This document shows positions 8,616 through 17,594 of a stretch of DNA of 64,000 nt, one piece after another (the first letter of the stretch is position 1; every line of letters begins with the position of its first letter). Under the pieces are notes generated by a model, which searched no databases, had not been told where the DNA came from, and was given only the letters and a program-made list of their open reading frames with translations. The stretch covers positions 186,001 through 250,000 of the forward strand of contig NZ_JHXO01000008.1 of the NCBI RefSeq assembly GCF_000621705.1. The letters run 5' to 3'. A program made the position numbers and the translations under genes. Source of the DNA: Prolixibacter bellariivorans ATCC BAA-1284 (lineage in GTDB: Bacteria; Bacteroidota; Bacteroidia; Bacteroidales; Prolixibacteraceae).

Positions 8616-9605
8616 CTAACCCCTACCGGGATAATGAATTCCGGCGTGTTCCCGAATGCTATCAAGTGTTTTCATTAGCTCGAAACTTCGGCTGTAGGGC
8701 ATCACTTCGCTTTCCATTTTCCCTTCATCCAGGCACTTCATCACTTCCACTGCTTCCAGCTTCATCCCGCACTCGTCACCTTCCCAGGTATAACGAACCG
8801 GATCTGTTCCCCGGGAACGGGTTTCCAGCTGTTGATGCAAGATTCCTCTTCGGGTAATACGCAATACACCTTTTTCACAAAAGATATCGCAGCCTGGTCC
8901 GGAGGCCGTATAGAATGAGGAATACAGCGACGCAAATACACCTTCCGGGTAATCGAACCGCATGGTAAGGCTGGTATCGATGCCACGCTCAGTCAGTGCA
9001 GCTGACGCGGAAATATCTTTCGGAGAACCTAAAAACCAAAGAGCATCGAACACAGCATACAGACCGATGTCCAGCAATGAACCGCCTCCAAGTTCCGGAT
9101 TGAAGAGTCGTCCCTGCGGATCGTAAGGTGCACTGTTGAAACCAAACCAGCCATGCAGGTACTGGAGTTTTCCCAACTCACCCGATTCGATAATCTCTTT
9201 TGCTTTGCGATAGGAAGGTTGAAACGGAGTAACGAACGCTTCCATCAGGAACACGTTATTCTTCCGTGCCACCTCGAACATTTCGATCACTTCCTTTAAA
9301 TTCAGCGAAAGCGCCTTCTCGCATAACACATGCTTTCCCTGATTCATACACATAATGGCATGCTCGGCATGGTGCGAATGTGGTGAAGCCACGTAAATCA
9401 CTTCCACATCCGGATCGGTCGCCAACTCTTCATAGCTTCCATAAGCCTTTTCTACGCCAAATTCTGCAGCAAATTCAGCTGACCGGGACTCATTTCGCGA
9501 GCCAACGGCCACAATTTCAGCATTATCGAGGGTTTGTAATTCAGTAGTAAATTTTCGGGCAATCTTTCCGGGAGCAAGAATCCCCCATTTCCAGGTTTTC
9601 TTCAT
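8616..9605 (-). CDS. Gfo/Idh/MocA family NAD(P)-dependent oxidoreductase
   Basis: 329 residues. The N-terminal Rossmann domain begins with GILAPGKIARKF, a variant of the usual G-x-G-x-x-G/A dinucleotide loop. The family motif that normally reads EKP appears here as CEKALSLN near residue 97; its lysine is the one expected in catalysis. The C-terminal alpha/beta substrate domain follows. Family members oxidise or reduce sugars, inositols or dihydrodiols; the substrate is not determinable. It has its own upstream region and no operon partner. The ATG at 9605 gives a start at MKKTWKWGILAPGKI, ideal for a Rossmann fold. Confidence 0.9.
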   Translation of the reverse strand: MKKTWKWGILAPGKIARKFTTELQTLDNAEIVAVGSRNESRSAEFAAEFGVEKAYGSYEELATDPDVEVIYVASPHSHHAEHAIMCMNQGKHVLCEKALSLNLKEVIEMFEVARKNNVFLMEAFVTPFQPSYRKAKEIIESGELGKLQYLHGWFGFNSAPYDPQGRLFNPELGGGSLLDIGLYAVFDALWFLGSPKDISASAALTERGIDTSLTMRFDYPEGVFASLYSSFYTASGPGCDIFCEKGVLRITRRGILHQQLETRSRGTDPVRYTWEGDECGMKLEAVEVMKCLDEGKMESEVMPYSRSFELMKTLDSIREHAGIHYPGRG

Positions 9606-9832
9606 GGTTAATTATATTTTGCATAAAAATATAAAAAACGATAGCCAATCCCCAAGGGTTAACGGATAGAACCCCATGAACTCCACCTTGTTGATTAGAC
9701 TTATCTTCTTTTAATTTTGGAATTTATTTCGTCCCTTATTGAACACTCATTCTCTTCACTCTGTTCTGTAGTAGGATTGAAAACTCTCAAACTAACCACT
9801 TTCATTCCTAAACACTAAAAAAGAAATAGCTT

Positions 9833-10777
9833 ATGCAAGAAATATTCAGCAGTGACTTTTGGTCAAAAGCCATTACAACACTTGCCGATTGGGCCATTAA
9901 TAATGTTCCTTCTATCATTATCATCATTATCCTCTTCCTTGTTTCGCTTCGCCTACTAAGTTTTATGGTGAAGAAGATGCATGCGCTAATTCTGAGAAGA
10001 GCCGCCAGAGCCGCAGACCAAAATGCGCTGGAAACGGAAAAGCGAACCAATACGCTTATGGGAATTGTCCGCGGTGCCGGCAAAATCATTATCTGGATCA
10101 TCTTCCTGATGATTTTATTGCGCAAATTTGGTGTCGATATCGGCCCTATTCTGGCCAGTGCCGGAATTGTTGGTTTAGCCGTCGGTTTTGGTGCCCAGGA
10201 ACTAGTCAGGGATTTTATTTCCGGATTCTTCATCCTGTTAGAAGACCAAATCCGTATCGGCGATGTAGCCATTATCAATGGAAGCGGCGGTGTTGTCGAA
10301 AAAATAGAGCTGCGAACCATAACATTGCGTGATTTCTCAGGAGTAGTCCATATTTTCCAAAACGGAAAAATCAATTCCTTATCGAATATGACCAAAGAGT
10401 GGTCGGCCATGGTTTTCGACATCGGCGTAGCCTATAAAGAAGATGTGGACCAGGTAATGAATATTATGAAGGAAGTAGGTGCCAATATGCAACAGGACGA
10501 TGAATTCAAGGATAAGATTCTGGAACCTATCGAAGTGGTTGGGCTCGATCAGTTTGGCGACAGCGCTCTAGTGATTAAAGCCCGGCTAAAAACACAACCG
10601 ATTCAACAATGGGCGGTTGGCCGCGAATACCGGCGCCGGTTAAAAATAGCATTCGACAAGGCGAACATTGAAATCCCATTCCCGCATACGACCATCTACT
10701 GGGGCGAAGAGATCAATCCATTGCAATTGCAAGTCAATCAGGACGAAAAGCTACTAAGTGAAGCGCCTAAAAACTGA
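9833..10777 (+). CDS. Small-conductance mechanosensitive channel (MscS family)
   Basis: 314 residues with hydrophobic helices at about 14-45 and 78-100, then the pore-lining TM3 with the Gly/Ala-rich pattern LASAGIVGLAVGFGAQELVRD, followed by the beta domain (RIGDVAIINGSGGVVEKIELRTITLRD). That order is diagnostic of the MscS core. The channel releases solutes from the cytoplasm when membrane tension rises. One N-terminal helix fewer than E. coli MscS may be resolved, but the pore and cytoplasmic vestibule are complete. The gene is monocistronic and ends at an intrinsic terminator shared with the convergent aguB. Confidence 0.93.
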   Translation: MQEIFSSDFWSKAITTLADWAINNVPSIIIIIILFLVSLRLLSFMVKKMHALILRRAARAADQNALETEKRTNTLMGIVRGAGKIIIWIIFLMILLRKFGVDIGPILASAGIVGLAVGFGAQELVRDFISGFFILLEDQIRIGDVAIINGSGGVVEKIELRTITLRDFSGVVHIFQNGKINSLSNMTKEWSAMVFDIGVAYKEDVDQVMNIMKEVGANMQQDDEFKDKILEPIEVVGLDQFGDSALVIKARLKTQPIQQWAVGREYRRRLKIAFDKANIEIPFPHTTIYWGEEINPLQLQVNQDEKLLSEAPKN

Positions 10778-10832
10778 TAGTTACAAAGTTCTATTTAGTA
10801 AGGGAAAAAATATTTTTCTAAGAACATAACTG

Positions 10833-10875
10833 AAAACGGATGCCGTGCAGATTTTCCTGCAGAAGCATCCGTTTT
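10833..10875. terminator. Intrinsic terminator between mscS-like gene and aguB
   Basis: An 11-bp outer stem (AAAACGGATGC with GCATCCGTTTT) plus an inner TGCAG/CTGCA pairing, flanked by A-run and T-run. It lies between convergent genes and probably works in both directions. Confidence 0.88.
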
Positions 10876-10900
10876 TATTTGGTATCGATTTTCTTTCGTA

Positions 10901-11788
10901 TTAATCACGAAAACGTTTCAGCAAATCGTCATAAGCATCGATGCGCCGGTCGCGCAGGAACGGCCACCAACGACGCACATTTTCGGAACGTTCCAGGTCG
11001 ATATCGACCAACAAATTGGCTTCTGAATCATGAGGAGCTGTAGCCAGCAACTCACCTTGCGGCCCGGCAACAAAGCTGTTTCCCCAGAACTGAATGCCTT
11101 TCGTTTGCCCTGAATGATCTGGCTCATGCCCTACCCGGTTCACCGAAATCACCGGAAGTCCGTTTGCTACAGCATGTCCGCGCTGCGATATCACCCAGGC
11201 ATCAAGCTGACGCTGCTGTTCATCTTCCGGATCCGAAGATTCCCATCCAATGGCAGTCGGATAAATTAGTACTTCGGCGCCAGCCAAGGCCATTAAACGG
11301 GCTGCTTCGGGGTACCATTGGTCCCAGCAAACCAGCACGCCTAACCTTCCGACAGAGGTATTAATTGGTTCGAACCCCATATCGCCCGGCGTGAAATAAA
11401 ATTTTTCGTAATAAGCCGGATCATCCGGAATATGCATTTTACGGTACTTCCCGGCAACGGAACCATCTTTCTCGAAAACCACAGCCGTGTTATGATACAA
11501 ACCGGGCGCCCGCTTCTCGAACAACGAAGTAACCAGTACAATGCCATGCTCTTTTGCCAACTTACTGTAATGCTCCGTCGATGGACCCGGAATCGGCTCG
11601 GCCAAATCAAACTGACAGGTCTCTTCCGTCTGACAGAAATAGAGGCTGTTGTGCAACTCCTGCAATACCACCAACTCCGCACCGCCTTTCGCACAGTCCG
11701 CAATGCTTTCGGTCAGTTTATCGATATTGCTCTGAACATTTTCTGAATTCGCCTGCTGAATCAGTCCGGCTTTTATTTTTTTGCTCAT
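10901..11788 (-). CDS. aguB: N-carbamoylputrescine amidase
   Basis: 295-residue nitrilase-superfamily amidohydrolase that cleaves N-carbamoylputrescine to putrescine, CO2 and ammonia, the last step of the agmatine route. The Glu-Lys-Cys triad is visible: Glu44 (VLQELHN), Lys117 (YRKMHIP) and Cys154 (VLVCWDQWYPEAARLMA). The CWDQWYPE block and YFTPGD segment are typical of the AguB branch and separate it from general nitrilases. It lies 22 bases after aguA and is surely co-transcribed with it, completing the pathway. Length is normal for the family. Confidence 0.95.
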   Translation of the reverse strand: MSKKIKAGLIQQANSENVQSNIDKLTESIADCAKGGAELVVLQELHNSLYFCQTEETCQFDLAEPIPGPSTEHYSKLAKEHGIVLVTSLFEKRAPGLYHNTAVVFEKDGSVAGKYRKMHIPDDPAYYEKFYFTPGDMGFEPINTSVGRLGVLVCWDQWYPEAARLMALAGAEVLIYPTAIGWESSDPEDEQQRQLDAWVISQRGHAVANGLPVISVNRVGHEPDHSGQTKGIQFWGNSFVAGPQGELLATAPHDSEANLLVDIDLERSENVRRWWPFLRDRRIDAYDDLLKRFRD

Positions 11789-11810
11789 GATTCTCTCAAT
11801 TTTTCAATTC

Positions 11811-12845
11811 TTACAACACACCTTTGGGAAACTGCATGGTGACACAGTGTAACGAGCCATGCTGTTTGATAAGGGGCAAACAATTGATGCCAATAATCTC
11901 CCTTTCGGGGAAAGCGTCCTGCAGGATCTCTTTGGCTTCCTCGTCCTTCTTTGATCCGTAAAACGGAAGCAGAACTGCATTGTTCATAATCAGGAAATTG
12001 GCGTATGTGGCCGGTAGTCGGCCTTCCTCATCATAAACAGCGTCAGCCATGGGTAAGGCCAGCAGACGATAAGGTTTCCCCTCTTGTGTTGTAAATGTTT
12101 TCAGTTCCTCTTCCATCCGCTTTAAAGCTTCAAAATGCTCATCTTCCGGGTCCGAACATTTGACGTAGGCAATGGTTCCGGCATCACAAAAACGAGCCAA
12201 GGTATCGACATGGCTATCGGTATCATCACCGGCCAGGTAACCGTTGTTCAGCCACAACACCCGATTCAAACCAAAAACATCTTTCAGCAAATGCTCAATT
12301 TCCTCTCTATTCATATGCTCATTCCGGTTGAGCGATAACAAGCATTCCGTGGTGGTGAGTACTGTTCCCTCGCCATCCGATTCAATTGCGCCACCTTCGA
12401 GCACAAACTCCAGAAAGTTAGCATATCCGGCATTTGCCGAAAAAGCCTCTTTGTTGAAAAGGCGGCGAGTAATCTGATTATCGTGATTTGACGGAAACTT
12501 CTGGCCCCAGCCGTTAAAGCGGAAATCATATAATATCGGTGCACCATCGCGAAAAACCGTAATCGGACCATGATCGCGCGCCCAGGTATCGTTGGACGGC
12601 ATTTCATACAAATGCACATTCGCCCAATTGATGCCCGCCAGCTTTTTTTTCAATTCATCTGCGTCCTGACAAACAATCACCAACTGTTCGCGCCTGGCAA
12701 TTTCATTCGCGATAGCGATAAAACTTTCCTCTACTTCATCAAGCATTTCCGACCAGTCCGTCCCGGCGTGAGGCCAGGTGAGCATCACGCCGCTTTGCGG
12801 ATACCACTCGGCCGGAAGAAAGGTATTTGCACTTGCTTTTGTCAT
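11811..12845 (-). CDS. aguA: Agmatine deiminase
   Basis: 344-residue guanidino-group deiminase converting agmatine to N-carbamoylputrescine plus ammonia. Family marks are NDTWARDHGP (85-94), the GGAIESDGEGT block with TTTECLLSLNRN, the DDTDSHVDT histidine region, and the catalytic Cys334 in GSLHCVTMQFP near the C-terminus. It is followed at once by aguB, so the pair makes putrescine from agmatine. No arginine decarboxylase lies in the window. It starts 23 bases downstream of the serine hydrolase gene, which may be in the same transcript. Confidence 0.95.
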   Translation of the reverse strand: MTKASANTFLPAEWYPQSGVMLTWPHAGTDWSEMLDEVEESFIAIANEIARREQLVIVCQDADELKKKLAGINWANVHLYEMPSNDTWARDHGPITVFRDGAPILYDFRFNGWGQKFPSNHDNQITRRLFNKEAFSANAGYANFLEFVLEGGAIESDGEGTVLTTTECLLSLNRNEHMNREEIEHLLKDVFGLNRVLWLNNGYLAGDDTDSHVDTLARFCDAGTIAYVKCSDPEDEHFEALKRMEEELKTFTTQEGKPYRLLALPMADAVYDEEGRLPATYANFLIMNNAVLLPFYGSKKDEEAKEILQDAFPEREIIGINCLPLIKQHGSLHCVTMQFPKGVL

Positions 12846-12868
12846 GGCGCAAATGTAGAATTTTTCGG

Positions 12869-14233
12869 TTATTGTTGGTTGTTCTTAAAAGCGGCCAATA
12901 TCTCTTTCAGGAAAGCATCATCACTGAAATGTTCCAGCGAAAATCCAAGCCTGACAACCACCAGCTTTTTCGATGGCATGATAAAAATCCGCTGCCCCCG
13001 GTGACCATCACAATAGAACATGTCCTCCGGCGCATCCGGTATCGATTTATCGCGATTAAGCCAGAACTGCGCACCATAATTGCCTTTCGATGCAGGTGCT
13101 GGAGTTCGGGTATATTTCACCCAATCAGGTGAAACAATGGTATCGCCCTGCCAGATTCCGTTGTTCAGATACAAAAGTCCGAACCGGGCCCAGTCACGAG
13201 CCGTGGCATAACCGTACGATGAGCCAACAAAATTCCCGGCGGCATCAGTCTCCATTAGCATGCTGCGCATCCCGATTTTATTGAATATTTCCTTCCGGGG
13301 AAAATCGAGGTAATCACTATCATTTCCTATTATATGACGAATCATTCCCGAAAGGATATTGGTTGTACCCGAAGAGTAGTACCATTGGGTTCCCGGCTTC
13401 ACGCCATAAGGTGCTTTTACAGCTGCTTTGTAAACGTCTCCCTTTCGGTACAGCATTACCGTCACATCCGAAACATTTCCGTAATCCTCATTCCATTTCA
13501 ACCCGCTGCTCATATGCATCAAGTTATTGACGGTAATGCTCTTTCGCTGATCATTCTGCCACTCAGGTACAGGCGCCGGTTCGTTGACATTCAGTTTGCC
13601 TTCCCGGTTTAAAACACCCAACATGGCATTGATGATACTTTTATCCATTGACCAGCCCCACAACCGGGTTTCCGGCGTAATCTCCTCTTTCGTCCAATAC
13701 TCCTCGCCTACCAACTGATTTTTATACACAACAGCAACAGCGGCAGTCCTTTTCAGATCTTCGTTTCCGTGGTCGAAGGCATCATCCATAGCTTTCTTCA
13801 ACTTTGTATAATTAATCTCGGGAAATATCGTATCCTTTAGTTGGTCACCTGTAGGCCAGGCTACCTCAAACGGATCGGCAGGTTGTGGAGGCAATTGGCT
13901 ATGCGATTCAGAGCGAACTTCTTTCTCCGGCATATCACCCACCAGCGTACAACCTAACCCTTTGCGGTAAACAGCCGTTTGATGAGCCATTCCCAGGAAA
14001 GAGGTTGTTACGGTTTTCTTCTGATAATCAATCTTACTATGGGTATATTTTACAATAGAATAATCCAGATCCTGAGCAATTACCTGGTCCGCATTCCGAT
14101 GAGCCACAAAAACTCCCGATGCCAAACATTTCGCTCCATATCCGGTGGCAATATAAAATCGGGGGTATTGCCAGGCAACCAACGCAACAACGATAAGAAC
14201 CAATGAGACAGGGATAATCCTTTTCAGCTTCAT
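12869..14233 (-). CDS. Membrane-anchored serine hydrolase of the beta-lactamase class C fold
   Basis: 454 residues, with an N-terminal hydrophobic helix (about 6-22) that is a signal anchor or uncleaved signal. The SxxK nucleophile motif is Ser195-Met-Asp-Lys198, followed by the Tyr motif YYSSGTTN and the C-terminal HRG (in DGHRGQRIFIMPS), matching 6-aminohexanoate-dimer hydrolase and esterase-type penicillin-recognising enzymes. The substrate is unknown; antibiotic resistance should not be assumed. It is the first gene of a possible minus-strand run with aguA and aguB, 23 bases away, but no pathway link is apparent. Confidence 0.88.
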   Translation of the reverse strand: MKLKRIIPVSLVLIVVALVAWQYPRFYIATGYGAKCLASGVFVAHRNADQVIAQDLDYSIVKYTHSKIDYQKKTVTTSFLGMAHQTAVYRKGLGCTLVGDMPEKEVRSESHSQLPPQPADPFEVAWPTGDQLKDTIFPEINYTKLKKAMDDAFDHGNEDLKRTAAVAVVYKNQLVGEEYWTKEEITPETRLWGWSMDKSIINAMLGVLNREGKLNVNEPAPVPEWQNDQRKSITVNNLMHMSSGLKWNEDYGNVSDVTVMLYRKGDVYKAAVKAPYGVKPGTQWYYSSGTTNILSGMIRHIIGNDSDYLDFPRKEIFNKIGMRSMLMETDAAGNFVGSSYGYATARDWARFGLLYLNNGIWQGDTIVSPDWVKYTRTPAPASKGNYGAQFWLNRDKSIPDAPEDMFYCDGHRGQRIFIMPSKKLVVVRLGFSLEHFSDDAFLKEILAAFKNNQQ

Positions 14234-14380
14234 TTGATGGAATTTTATGTTTCAAACCAAAGATAATGATAAATCTGTGACCACTAAGTGTTGGTTAATT
14301 CCTTTAAATACACCCATTATCCATGCTGGCAATTTTTTGCTACTTTTGAACGTTTAATCGCCAGGCAAACCATAGATTCC

Positions 14381-15601
14381 ATGAAGAACGCACAGACCTA
14401 CCGTTTGATTGAAGTCATTGATGAGCAAACCCGTAAGGAGTTTTTCGATCTACCGGTACGACTTTACCAAAACGATAATAACTGGTCACGACCACTTGAT
14501 AATGAAATTCTTGCCGTTCTCGACCCGGAACGCAATAAACTTTTAGCACAAGGTGACAGTCAGTGTTGGATATTGAAAGATGAATCCGGAAGTACTGTCG
14601 GACGAATCGCCGCTTTTTACGAAAAAGAATCGGCAGTTACGAATGAGCAGCCAACCGGAGGAGTCGGTTTTTTCGAATGCATCAATGATAAAGATGCTGC
14701 TTTCATGTTGTTTGATGCCGGAAAAGAGTGGTTGAAAGAGCGGGGTATGGAAGCCATGGACGGACCGGTAAGTCTGGGTATGCGTGATTCATTCTGGGGC
14801 TGTTTGGTTGAGGGATTTCACGAACCGGTGTATAACATGCCTTATAATTTCCCTTACTACCGTGAATTATTTGAGGCCTACGGCTTTCAGGATTACTTCA
14901 GACAACACACTTACCAGCGAAAATTTGAACCCGGAGGACTGCATCCCGCCATCAGAAGGCGTGCCGATTACCTGCTCAGTCTACCGGAATATCATGTAGA
15001 AATGATAGAAAAGGGCAACAAGCAATTTGCCTTCGATTTTAAAGAAGTTTACAACAAAGCATGGGCCGATTTCAACGGGATTAAGGGACTGAGCGATCAG
15101 GAAGCGATGGAATTGCTGAAAACCATGGAACCGATTATGGATGAGCGTCTGGTCTATTTCGCCTATCACAACGACCAACCCATCGGGTTTTTTGTCATGA
15201 TGCCGGATCTTGGGCAAATTACCCGCCGTTTCTGGGGCAAATGGAATTGGTTGACCCGGTTGATATTCTTCTATCACCTGAAAATATCCAAGTCTGTCGA
15301 TCGCGTCATTGGACGAATATTCGGCGTGATACCGGAATTTCAGGGGAAAGGCGTTGAAGGTGCCATGGTAATAGCCTTCGAGAAAGAAGCGATGAAGCCT
15401 ACCTTTCCTTATAAAACACTCGAACTGAACTGGATTGGCGATTTTAACCCGGTAATGATGAAGGTAGCCGAATTTATCGGAGGTAAAATCTACAAAACAC
15501 ATATCACCTATCGTTACCTCTTCGATCGTACAAAGGAATTTAAACGGGCTCCCAAAGTCAACATGTCGAAAAAAAAGCCGGCTAGTACTCCTTCAACATA
15601 A
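14381..15601 (+). CDS. GNAT-like protein of unknown function
   Basis: 406 residues with no signal peptide or membrane helix. The pattern suggests a duplicated acyltransferase (GNAT-like) fold, with segments such as VGRIAAFYEKE, GFFECINDKDAAFMLFDAGKEWLKERG and, near the C-terminus, GVIPEFQGKGVEGAMVIAFEKEA. The last resembles the acetyl-CoA-binding loop (Q/R-x-x-G-x-G/A), and its Q-G-K-G-V-E-G element is a fair match. The ATG at 14381 is preferred over a TTG 93 bases upstream because it follows a TACTTTTG element at 14341-14348. It precedes mnmA by 52 bases. The acyl acceptor is unknown. Confidence 0.75.
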   Translation: MKNAQTYRLIEVIDEQTRKEFFDLPVRLYQNDNNWSRPLDNEILAVLDPERNKLLAQGDSQCWILKDESGSTVGRIAAFYEKESAVTNEQPTGGVGFFECINDKDAAFMLFDAGKEWLKERGMEAMDGPVSLGMRDSFWGCLVEGFHEPVYNMPYNFPYYRELFEAYGFQDYFRQHTYQRKFEPGGLHPAIRRRADYLLSLPEYHVEMIEKGNKQFAFDFKEVYNKAWADFNGIKGLSDQEAMELLKTMEPIMDERLVYFAYHNDQPIGFFVMMPDLGQITRRFWGKWNWLTRLIFFYHLKISKSVDRVIGRIFGVIPEFQGKGVEGAMVIAFEKEAMKPTFPYKTLELNWIGDFNPVMMKVAEFIGGKIYKTHITYRYLFDRTKEFKRAPKVNMSKKKPASTPST

Positions 15602-15640
15602 ACATCTTTGATTTTATCGTTTTGTTTGTTCCCCATTATC

Positions 15641-15648
15641 TACTTTTG
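15641..15648 (+). promoter_or_regulatory. Bacteroidota -7 element for mnmA
   Basis: TACTTTTG fits the TAnnTTTG consensus and ends only 5 bases before the mnmA ATG, implying a leaderless or near-leaderless message. A possible -33 TTTG lies at 15621-15624 with a slightly short 16-base spacing. Confidence 0.5.
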
Positions 15649-15653
15649 CAACG

Positions 15654-16715
15654 ATGAAAGGCAAGAAAGTACTACTCGGGATGAGCGGCGGAACCGACAG
15701 TTCAGTAGCAGCCATGTTACTGAAAGAACAGGGATATGAAGTAGCCGGAGTGACTTTTCGGATGTTCGATAAAAACGATGAAGAACCTGAATTTATTTCT
15801 GAAGCGAAAAAGCTGACCGAAAGCTTAGCAATTCCGCATTATGTGATGGACATCCGGAAGGAGTTCGAGCAATCGGTTATCCAGCATTTTGAAAATGAAT
15901 ACCTGGCCGGAAGAACTCCTCATCCCTGTGTTTTCTGCAACAATCACATCAAATGGGAATACCTCGCTCAAAAAGCCGATGAGCTTGGTTTCGATCATCT
16001 GGCAACCGGCCACTATGCGCGCACAATTCATCAAAACGGAAAATATTTTATCGCGCGGGGAAAAGATCCCGATAAAGAACAATCATTCTTTCTCTGGGGA
16101 CTTCCACAAAAATACCTCAAACGAATCATCTTCCCGTTAGGTGAATTGAAGAAAACAGAAGTACGCGATATAGCAGCTAACAGAGATTTTAAAAAAGTTG
16201 CCGGGAAAAAAGACAGCATGGGCATCTGTTTTGTTCCAAACGATTACCGGCCTTTTCTCAAACAGAGATTAGCAGATCAACAACTTCTTCCCGGGCCCGG
16301 GAATTTTGTTTCAACGACAGGCGACGTACTCGGCCGTCACAAAGGATACGTCTATTATACCATCGGGCAACGGCGGGGTTTGGGCATTCATCTGAACAAG
16401 GCATTGTATGTGACTGCCATTCGGCCTCAAACGAATGAGGTTGTCATTGGAAACCAGGAAGATCTAATGACCAATCGAATTTTGTTAAAGGACTATCATC
16501 TGGTAGATTCAGAGACAGCGCTTACGAGTGAATTAATCGTGCGAATTCGGTACCGAAAACAGGCCACACCCGCAACTCTTCGCGTTCTGAACGAAAAGTA
16601 CCTGGAAGTGAAACTTTCTGAATCTATTGTAAGGGAAGCGGCCGGACAAACAGCCACATTCTATTTAGATGACATAGTTCTGGGCGGTGGTTGGATAGTG
16701 GACAATGAACAGTGA
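15654..16715 (+). CDS. mnmA: tRNA-specific 2-thiouridylase
   Basis: 353-residue enzyme that installs sulfur at the 2-position of wobble uridine 34 in tRNAs for Lys, Glu and Gln, using ATP and a persulfide donor. It has the PP-loop GMSGGTDSS (residues 9-17), the first catalytic cysteine in HPCVFCNNHIKW (Cys95) and the second, which carries the persulfide, in SMGICFVPND (Cys192). The PP-loop has Thr where most MnmA proteins have Val. Bacteroidota often carry more than one MnmA paralogue, so this may not be the only copy. The start is fixed by the ATG at 15654 immediately after a -7 element. Confidence 0.93.
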   Translation: MKGKKVLLGMSGGTDSSVAAMLLKEQGYEVAGVTFRMFDKNDEEPEFISEAKKLTESLAIPHYVMDIRKEFEQSVIQHFENEYLAGRTPHPCVFCNNHIKWEYLAQKADELGFDHLATGHYARTIHQNGKYFIARGKDPDKEQSFFLWGLPQKYLKRIIFPLGELKKTEVRDIAANRDFKKVAGKKDSMGICFVPNDYRPFLKQRLADQQLLPGPGNFVSTTGDVLGRHKGYVYYTIGQRRGLGIHLNKALYVTAIRPQTNEVVIGNQEDLMTNRILLKDYHLVDSETALTSELIVRIRYRKQATPATLRVLNEKYLEVKLSESIVREAAGQTATFYLDDIVLGGGWIVDNEQ

Positions 16716-16728
16716 TAAATGAAAAACG

Positions 16729-16770
16729 AGGGAATAGAGAATACTGTAAATCTTCTCCTGGTTATTCCCT
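16729..16770 (-). terminator. Possible terminator after the DUF502 gene
   Basis: An 8-bp perfect stem (AGGGAATA with TATTCCCT) with a long 26-base loop. On the minus strand it overlaps the stop codon of the DUF502 gene and is followed by CGTTTTTC. The long loop makes it weaker than the other terminators here. Confidence 0.35.
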
Positions 16771-17346
16771 GTTTACTGCATCAATCCGGGTGACACCACC
16801 GGAAACAATAAATTTCATCGCCTCGGCTGGTGGAATATCCAGATATTTTACTCGTTCAACCGGAACAAAAAACAGTTCACCGGCAAAGCTGTAAGCCAAC
16901 GGAAAATAAACCGCCACTTTATCTTCCAATCCAATTTCTTCCAATGATTCCTGGGTAATGAACCCCACCTTCCAGATATCTTCCGATTCGCTCATCAAAA
17001 CCATAACCGGAGAGTTGAACTTTTTCTCTTTTCCAACAAAAGCAGAAAACAAATCCTTTAACGAAGAGTAAATCAGATTAAGGAAAGGCGTACTCGATAA
17101 AATCCGGTTGAAAAAGTTACGAAAAGGAGTAGCAATAATGCTTTCACCCACAAAACCGAGAATAACGAGCAGAACAAATATGATAACGATGCCAAGACCG
17201 GGCACTCTGAATCCAAGCCAGTCATCCAAATAGGTGCGTAGGATGCCGTCGGTAACATCAAATATTTCGAAAACAAAATAGACAGTCAGTGCCAGCGGAG
17301 CGACCATTAAAAGCCCTTGCAAGAAATAGGTAACCAGCTTTTTCAT
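16762..17346 (-). CDS. DUF502 family membrane protein
   Basis: 194 residues with two hydrophobic helices (about 6-28 and 48-72, the latter VPGLGIVIIFVLLVILGFVGESI) and a soluble C-terminal part ending in VFFVP-like beta strands. The arrangement and segments such as STPFLNLIYSSLKDL and FNSPVMVLMSESEDIWKVGFIT match DUF502 proteins, widespread in bacteria and plants, whose function is unknown. It is convergent with mnmA, 46 bases away, and probably monocistronic. The ATG at 17346 gives a natural MKKLVTYFLQGLL start. Confidence 0.9.
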   Translation of the reverse strand: MKKLVTYFLQGLLMVAPLALTVYFVFEIFDVTDGILRTYLDDWLGFRVPGLGIVIIFVLLVILGFVGESIIATPFRNFFNRILSSTPFLNLIYSSLKDLFSAFVGKEKKFNSPVMVLMSESEDIWKVGFITQESLEEIGLEDKVAVYFPLAYSFAGELFFVPVERVKYLDIPPAEAMKFIVSGGVTRIDAVNRE

Positions 17347-17594
17347 TCCTTCCTGATTTTAATTTATTGATGTTCGAAAAGTACGAATTTGCCTGAGGTT
17401 AAAATATATCTGAGCGTTAATATTCTGATAAGTTAGTGACCATTATTCGGTAAAATTTCAAAGGCTTGGGTGTACACTACAGAATTATTCGTACAAAGAC
17501 CGAAAATAAGAGTTGAACCTCATTTTTTAAACTACTTTCTTTCAGTTGGTGTAGATATTTGGCATATTGCATTTTGTAATATAACGATTTGTGC

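Noticed and set aside
12869-14233. Beta-lactamase resistance gene
   Set aside because: It has the SxxK/YSS/HRG pattern of the wider serine hydrolase fold, and fits esterase or 6-aminohexanoate hydrolase types better; resistance cannot be claimed.
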